From positions 2,859,501 to 2,923,500 of the forward strand of contig NZ_CP127173.1 of assembly GCF_030264295.1 (NCBI RefSeq): a stretch of DNA of 64,000 bases, in the 5' to 3' direction. Of this stretch, positions 59,386-64,000 are shown piece after piece. The position numbers were made by a program, and so were the translations under genes. Position 1 is the stretch's first letter, and every line of letters starts with the position of its first letter. Below the pieces are notes generated by a model. That model had not been told where the DNA came from and did not search any database. It was given only the letters and a program-made list of their open reading frames with translations. Source of the stretch: Amycolatopsis nalaikhensis (lineage in GTDB: Bacteria; Actinomycetota; Actinomycetes; Mycobacteriales; Pseudonocardiaceae).

Positions 59386-61044
59386 CTAGTTCTGCTGTTG
59401 CTGCTGTTGCTGCTGCGACGTCGACAGCTCGGGTCCCTGCTCGGCGACCATGCCGTCCACAGTGGACATCGCGCCGAGCGCGGGCTGCTCCAGCTCGCGT
59501 TCGACGGTGGACGCCCGCGACGCGAGCACCCACGTGTCCTTCGACCCGCCGCCCTGCGACGAGTTCACGACCAGGCTGCCCTCCGGCAGCGCCACCCGCG
59601 TCAGCCCGCCGGGCAGCACGAAGATCTCCTTGCCGTCGTTGACCGCGAAGGGTCGCAGGTCGACGTGCCGCGGCGCGAGCCGGTCGTCCACCTTGGCCGG
59701 CACCGTCGACAGCTGGACCACCGGCTGCGCGATCCAGCCGCGCCGGTTCGCGCGCACCTTGCGCCGCAGCGTGTCGAGCTCCTTCTTCGACGCCTCGGGC
59801 CCGAAGACGATCCCGTAGCCGCCGGAACCCTCGACCGGCTTCACGACGAGCTCGTCGAGGTGCGCCATGACGTGGTCGAACTCGTCCGGCAGCCAGCACC
59901 GGAAGGTGTCGACGTTGGGCAGCAGCGGCTTCTCGTTCAGGTAGTACTTCACCATCTCGGGTACGTAGGTGTAGACGAGCTTGTCGTCGCCGACGCCGTT
60001 GCCGATGGCGTTCGCGACGACGACGTTGCCCGCGCGCGCCGCGTTGAGCACCCCGGCGACGCCGAGCACGGAGTCCGGCCGGTAGTGCACGGGATCGAGG
60101 AACTCGTCGTCGATGCGCCGGTAGATGACGTCGACCTGGCGCTCGCCCTCGGTCGTGCGCAGGTAGACGACGTTGTCGCGGCAGAACATGTCCCGGCCCT
60201 CGACCAGCTCCACGCCCATCAGCCGGGCCAGCAGCGAGTGCTCGAAGTACGCCGAGTTGTAGACGCCCGGCGTGAGCACGACGACCATCGGGTCGGCGAC
60301 GTTCGCCGCGGCCGCCGCGCGCAGGGCACGCAGCAGGTGCGACGCGTAGTCGCCGACCGGGCGCACCCGGTGCTGGGCGAACAGGTCCGGGAACACCCGC
60401 GCCATCGTGCGCCGGTTCTCCATCACGTACGACACCCCGGACGGGTTGCGGAGGTTGTCCTCCAGCACCCGGAACGTCCCCTCCTCGTCGCGCACCAGGT
60501 CCACCCCGGACACGTGGATGCGCACGCCGTTCGGCGGGTTGATGCCGAACGCCTCCCGCTGGAAGTGCTCGCACGAGGTGATCAGCCGGCGCGGCAGCAC
60601 GCCGTCGCGCAGGATCTGCCGGTCGCCGTAGATGTCGGCGAGGAACGCCTCGAGCGCCCGGACGCGCTGGGCCACGCCGCGCTCGAGCTTCGTCCACTCG
60701 GCCGCCTGGATCACCCGCGGCACCAGGTCCAGCGGGAACGGCCGCTCCTGCCCGGACAGCGAGAACGTGATCCCCTGGTCGACCATCGCCCGGTCCAGCG
60801 CCTGCGACCGCGAGTTCAGGTCGTGCGCGTCGAGCGCGGCGATCGACTCGTACAGCGCCCGGTACGGGCCGCGGACCGTGCCGTCGGCGGCGAACATCTC
60901 GTCGTAGGCGCCGGCGTGCGGCCGCTCCGGCGAGAGGTACCCCTCGAACCGGGCACCCGGCCGCGTGATCCGGCGGGTCGTCGCCTTCCGCGCACGTCGA
61001 CCGGACGGGGGCAGCCGGGGCGGGGTCGCGTTCATGGTCGACAT
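59386..61044 (-). CDS. Circularly permuted ATP-grasp protein with polyQ tail
   Basis: A 552-residue protein of the COG2308 circularly permuted ATP-grasp family. YLSPERPHAGAYDEMFA and ADIYGDRQILRDGVLP mark the N-terminal region; the ATP-grasp part includes RVLEDNLRNPSGVSYVMENRR, NAIGNGVGDDKLVYTYVP and VVKPVEGSGGYG. Such enzymes are predicted peptide ligases. The C-terminus ends in eight glutamines and one asparagine, an unusual tail in a bacterial protein. It is the first gene of the operon with the alpha-E and transglutaminase genes. Confidence 0.92.
   Translation of the reverse strand: MSTMNATPPRLPPSGRRARKATTRRITRPGARFEGYLSPERPHAGAYDEMFAADGTVRGPYRALYESIAALDAHDLNSRSQALDRAMVDQGITFSLSGQERPFPLDLVPRVIQAAEWTKLERGVAQRVRALEAFLADIYGDRQILRDGVLPRRLITSCEHFQREAFGINPPNGVRIHVSGVDLVRDEEGTFRVLEDNLRNPSGVSYVMENRRTMARVFPDLFAQHRVRPVGDYASHLLRALRAAAAANVADPMVVVLTPGVYNSAYFEHSLLARLMGVELVEGRDMFCRDNVVYLRTTEGERQVDVIYRRIDDEFLDPVHYRPDSVLGVAGVLNAARAGNVVVANAIGNGVGDDKLVYTYVPEMVKYYLNEKPLLPNVDTFRCWLPDEFDHVMAHLDELVVKPVEGSGGYGIVFGPEASKKELDTLRRKVRANRRGWIAQPVVQLSTVPAKVDDRLAPRHVDLRPFAVNDGKEIFVLPGGLTRVALPEGSLVVNSSQGGGSKDTWVLASRASTVERELEQPALGAMSTVDGMVAEQGPELSTSQQQQQQQQN
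59392..59415 (-). repeat. CAG/CAA tract coding the polyglutamine tail
   Basis: Eight consecutive glutamine codons arranged as a nine-base unit (CAGCAGCAA on the minus strand) repeated about 2.7 times, directly before AAC and the stop. Such a tract is prone to slippage, so length may vary among strains. Confidence 0.85.
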
Positions 61045-61193
61045 CCTTACTCACGCTCGTCACCTGACGCGATACCCGCCGTGCCGACGCGCGCCGAGCT
61101 AAACATCGCCGTAACTTCACGGTGCTGTGCTTTGGTATGGATGAGTGGCAATATGCGTGCTCTCACGAACTGAGAACTACGAGGAGTGACGAC

Positions 61194-62129
61194 GTGGCCC
61201 GAGGAACCCAGCTCAAGGCGCTCGCCCTGCTGCCGGCGTTTGCCCTGGTCGGCCTGACCGTGGCCTGTGGTGCGGGAGGAAGTGGCGCGGGCGACGTCGC
61301 CCCCAGCAGCTCGGCCGCGCCGGGCGCTGGATCGGGTGACGTGGGCACGGTCGCCAAGGACGACGCGCTCGCCGCGCTGGTGCCGGCCGACGTCAAGGCC
61401 GACGGCAAGATCGCGGTCGGCCAGGACCAGAGCTACCCGCCGAACGAGTTCGTCGACGGCGGCAAGCCCGCCGGGTTCGACGTCGACCTCGGCACCGCCA
61501 TCGGCCAGGTGCTCGGCCTGCAGATGGACTTCCAGAACGCCGCCTTCGACGGCATCATCCCCGGCATCGGCGCCAAGAAGTACGAGCTGGCGATGTCGTC
61601 GTTCAGCATCAACGCCGAGCGCCTGCAGTCGGTCGACATGATCTCCTACTACAGCGCGGGCACCTCGCTGGCCGTGCTGAAGGGCAACCCGGACGGCCTG
61701 AAGGTCGACGACCTGTGCGGCAAGAAGGTCGCCGTGCAGAAGGGCACCACCCAGGTCGAGGACCTCGACAAGAAGAACGCCGCCTGCACCAGCGCGGGCA
61801 AGCCCGCCATCGAGGTCACCCAGCTGCAGGCCCAGACCGACGTCAACCTGGCCCTCACCGCCAAGCGCGTGCAGGGCGAGCTGGCCGACTCCCCGGTCAT
61901 CGACTACGCGGTCAAGCAGACCAACGGGCAGCTGGAATCGGTCGGCGCGCCCTACGACACGGCGCCGTACGGCATCGTGCTGCCGAAGAACAGCGGTGAC
62001 TACGGCAAGGCGATCCAGGGCGCGATCCAGAAGCTGATCGACAGCGGCGCGTACAAGAAGATCCTGGACAAGTGGGGCCTGAACGCCGCCGGCGCGGTCA
62101 CCAAGTCGGAGATCAACCCGGCTTCCTGA
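61194..62129 (+). CDS. Polar amino-acid ABC importer, binding lipoprotein
   Basis: A 311-residue secreted solute-binding protein. The signal peptide ends at LTVAC near residue 22, so it is a lipoprotein. The family-3 fold shows [37 protein letters not shown] and GTTQVEDL segments. GTG 61194 is preferred since GAGGAG lies upstream and upstream residues are not signal-like. It delivers a polar amino acid, probably glutamate/glutamine or a basic one, to the permease encoded next. Confidence 0.88.
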   Translation: MARGTQLKALALLPAFALVGLTVACGAGGSGAGDVAPSSSAAPGAGSGDVGTVAKDDALAALVPADVKADGKIAVGQDQSYPPNEFVDGGKPAGFDVDLGTAIGQVLGLQMDFQNAAFDGIIPGIGAKKYELAMSSFSINAERLQSVDMISYYSAGTSLAVLKGNPDGLKVDDLCGKKVAVQKGTTQVEDLDKKNAACTSAGKPAIEVTQLQAQTDVNLALTAKRVQGELADSPVIDYAVKQTNGQLESVGAPYDTAPYGIVLPKNSGDYGKAIQGAIQKLIDSGAYKKILDKWGLNAAGAVTKSEINPAS

Positions 62130-62146
62130 GGCTAAGGACGTAGTTC

Positions 62147-63079
62147 GTGAGTTCCTCCGAAGCGCCTCCGACCGAGGCGCCGATCGACGCCGAGCGCATC
62201 AAGGCCGTCCCGGTGCGCCACTACGGGCGCTGGGTCGCCGGCGTGATCATCCTGTTCCTGGCGTTCATCGTGATCCGCAGCGTGATCACGAACGACGCCC
62301 TGCAGTGGCCGGTCGTCGGGGACTACCTCTTCGACGCCCGGGTGCTGCGCGGCCTGCAGAACACCCTGATCCTGACCGTGATCGCGATGCTGATCGGCAT
62401 CGTCGGCGGGATCCTGCTGGCCGTGATGCGGCTGTCGCCCAACCCGCTGACCTCGGGCGCGGCGGCCATCTACATCTGGCTGTTCCGCGGCACGCCGCTG
62501 ATCACGCAGCTGGTGATCTGGAACTTCCTGGCGCTGGCCTACCCGCGCCTCGGCCTGGGCATCCCGTTCGGGCCGGAGTTCGTCAGCTGGGACACCAACC
62601 AGCTGATCACGCAGTTCACCGCGTCGCTGCTGGGCCTCGGCCTCAACGAAGCCGCGTACATGGCCGAGATCGTCCGGGGTGGCATCCAGTCGGTCGACTC
62701 CGGCCAGCTGGAGGCGGCGAGCGCGCTCGGCATGAGCCGGACGAAGACCCTGCGGCGGATCATCCTGCCGCAGGCGATGCGGGTGATCATCCCGCCGACC
62801 GGCAACGAGACCATCTCCATGCTGAAGACGACGTCGCTGGTCGTGGCCATCGGGTACTACGAGCTGATGGTCGCCGTGCAGACCATCTACGCGCAGAACT
62901 ACAAGACCGTGCCGCTGCTCATCACGGCCGCGGCCTGGTACCTGTTCATGACCTCGGTGCTGACCCTGGTCCAGATCCAGATCGAGAAGCGCTTCTCGCG
63001 CGGGACGTCGCGGGACGTGGTCCAGCGGCAGGGCTGGGCGTCGCGGATGTTCAGCCGGGGTGGAGGGAACGTCACATGA
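62147..63079 (+). CDS. Polar amino-acid ABC importer, permease
   Basis: A 310-residue His/Glu/Gln-type permease. An N-terminal cytoplasmic 30 residues precede six or so helices. The EAA loop, [33 protein letters not shown], is seen as [18 protein letters not shown] and [18 protein letters not shown], and the TMD core as [13 protein letters not shown]. It serves as both halves of a homodimeric channel. It overlaps the ATPase gene by ATGA. Confidence 0.93.
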   Translation: MSSSEAPPTEAPIDAERIKAVPVRHYGRWVAGVIILFLAFIVIRSVITNDALQWPVVGDYLFDARVLRGLQNTLILTVIAMLIGIVGGILLAVMRLSPNPLTSGAAAIYIWLFRGTPLITQLVIWNFLALAYPRLGLGIPFGPEFVSWDTNQLITQFTASLLGLGLNEAAYMAEIVRGGIQSVDSGQLEAASALGMSRTKTLRRIILPQAMRVIIPPTGNETISMLKTTSLVVAIGYYELMVAVQTIYAQNYKTVPLLITAAAWYLFMTSVLTLVQIQIEKRFSRGTSRDVVQRQGWASRMFSRGGGNVT

Positions 63080-63849
63080 CCCCCGTGGTGTCCGCGCAGA
63101 AGATCTGCAAGAGCTTCGGCAGCGTCGACGTCCTCAAGGGCATCGACCTCGAGGTGCACGAGCGGGAGGTGCTCTGCCTGATCGGGCCGTCCGGCTCGGG
63201 CAAGTCGACCCTCCTGCGCTGCATCAACCACCTCGAGAAGATCGACGCCGGCCGGCTCTACGTCGACGGCGTGCTCGTCGGCTACAAGGAGCGCGGCGAC
63301 AAGCTGCACGAGCTGCGCGAGAAGGAGGTCGCGTTCCAGCGCAAGGACATCGGCATGGTGTTCCAGCGGTTCAACCTGTTCCCGCACATGACCGCGCTGG
63401 AAAACGTGATGGAGGCGCCGATCCAGGTCCGCCGCGAGCCGAAGGCCCAGGTGCGCCAGCGCGCGCTCGAGCTGCTGGACCGCGTCGGCCTCGGCGACAA
63501 GGCGAAGAACTACCCGGCGCAGCTGTCCGGCGGGCAGCAGCAGCGCGTCGCCATCGCGCGGGCGCTGGCGATGAAACCGAAGCTGATGCTGTTCGACGAG
63601 CCGACGTCCGCGCTGGACCCGGAGCTCGTCGGCGACGTGCTGGGCGTGATGAAGCAGCTCGCGAAGGACGGCATGACGATGGTCGTCGTCACGCACGAGA
63701 TGCAGTTCGCGCGCGAAGTGGCGGACAAGGTCCTGTTCATGGACGGCGGCGTCGTCGTCGAAGAAGGGCCGCCCGACCAGGTCATCGGGAATCCGCGGGA
63801 AGACCGCACGAAATCGTTCCTCGCCCGGGTTCTCAACCCGAACGCCTGA
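63076..63849 (+). CDS. Polar amino-acid ABC importer, ATPase
   Basis: A 257-residue GlnQ/HisP-type ATPase with Walker [14 protein letters not shown]-loop [18 protein letters not shown], signature [16 protein letters not shown], Walker [14 protein letters not shown] and [13 protein letters not shown]. The last residues ([11 protein letters not shown]) agree with the family end, so it is complete. It makes up a classic three-gene importer with the binding protein and permease. Confidence 0.95.
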   Translation: MTPVVSAQKICKSFGSVDVLKGIDLEVHEREVLCLIGPSGSGKSTLLRCINHLEKIDAGRLYVDGVLVGYKERGDKLHELREKEVAFQRKDIGMVFQRFNLFPHMTALENVMEAPIQVRREPKAQVRQRALELLDRVGLGDKAKNYPAQLSGGQQQRVAIARALAMKPKLMLFDEPTSALDPELVGDVLGVMKQLAKDGMTMVVVTHEMQFAREVADKVLFMDGGVVVEEGPPDQVIGNPREDRTKSFLARVLNPNA

Positions 63850-63901
63850 CGAAATCCGTTCGCGTTCGCTAGTTTGAAGGAGGGAGAGGGAGGGGCAGTC
63901 C

Positions 63902-64000
63902 GTGACGACCGAAAGCGCGCTGCCACCCCTCGACCCCTTCGCGGGCATCCCCGACCGCCACTACGAAGTCAAGGCGTCCGACCTGCTGAAACCCGGCGAC
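63902..64000 (+). CDS. Partial gene of unknown function at the window end
   Basis: From GTG 63902 the frame is open to the window end, 33 residues beginning VTTESALPPLDPFAGIPDR and then HYEVKASDLL. AGGGAGAGGGAGGGG immediately upstream is a strong ribosome site and supports the start. Too little is present to assign a family. It lies 52 bases after the amino-acid importer. Confidence 0.6.
   Translation, partial: MTTESALPPLDPFAGIPDRHYEVKASDLLKPGD

Noticed and set aside
59392..59415. Tandem repeat as part of a CRISPR array
   Set aside because: The unit is only nine bases, in frame and without spacers; it codes for glutamine.
59174..61120. 648-residue frame overlapping the ATP-grasp gene on the same strand
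   Set aside because: It is a +1/+2 shift of the ATP-grasp and alpha-E genes with low-complexity Arg/Ala composition.

Overview
The window is chromosomal DNA of a high-GC actinomycete. Third codon positions are almost always G or C, GTG starts are frequent, many promoters look leaderless (TANNNT about 7-8 bases before the start codon), and the gene set includes F420-type luciferase-like oxidoreductases, a mycobacterial-type fadA2/fabG4/htdX locus, a GTP-dependent PEP carboxykinase and NarL-type two-component pairs. The style fits Pseudonocardiales, most likely Amycolatopsis or a close relative; that placement is inference. Coding density is high on both strands, with no rRNA, tRNA or CRISPR array seen.

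Layout. 1-6.9 kb: a partial ribbon-helix-helix protein, a long AT-richer gap, a small membrane protein, then a NarL-type sensor/regulator pair divergent from a LolD/FtsX-type ABC exporter. 6.9-15.4 kb: trmB, two tandem paralogous ABC-2 exporters, a TetR-SDR operon, and a second sensor/regulator pair. 15.5-22 kb: two dynamin-like GTPases flanking small membrane, TetR and GrpE-like genes, followed by an acidic protein with repeated Asp-rich loops. 22-28.5 kb: pckG with a structured leader, two LLM oxidoreductases leading into an ABC ATPase/membrane protein pair, an EndoU-like protein and an Xre regulator. 28.9-35.1 kb: secreted tripeptidyl aminopeptidase, DUF3311 plus sodium symporter, ceramidase-like protein, AhpD-like protein, MarR-GNAT fusion and a tiny conserved protein. 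35.4-38.5 kb: an AAA ATPase, an intact IS5-family element inserted exactly at the stop codon of a TipA-type MerR gene, and that gene with its 19-bp-spacer promoter. 38.7-44.9 kb: DoxX-like protein, fadA2 divergent from fabG4-htdX, a TetR gene, and two SCP2-like proteins. 44.9-49.7 kb: orphan vsr, fxsA, a membrane pentapeptide-type protein, and a TetR-ABC exporter pair. 49.8-57.6 kb: bkdABC without E3, an M20 dipeptidase, a TetR/saccharopine-dehydrogenase-like divergent pair with large operator arms, and a toxin-antitoxin locus whose toxin seems broken. 57.6-64 kb: a transglutaminase/alpha-E/ATP-grasp operon whose ATP-grasp protein ends in a polyglutamine tail, a polar amino-acid ABC importer, and the start of an unidentified gene.

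Themes that connect the genes: transport units next to their own regulators (two-component or TetR), fatty-acid and branched-chain acid catabolism (fadA2/fabG4/htdX, SCP2-like proteins, bkdABC), and membrane remodelling (dynamin pair). Several intergenic spaces carry long near-perfect hairpins; two of them share the same 10-base tip and the same arm length and look like members of one repeat family. The candidates for something little described are the dynamin/GrpE-like/Asp-loop cluster, the EndoU-like single protein, the 32-base perfect palindrome inside the ceramidase-like gene, the pckG leader with competing hairpins, and the polyQ tail beside a transglutaminase.
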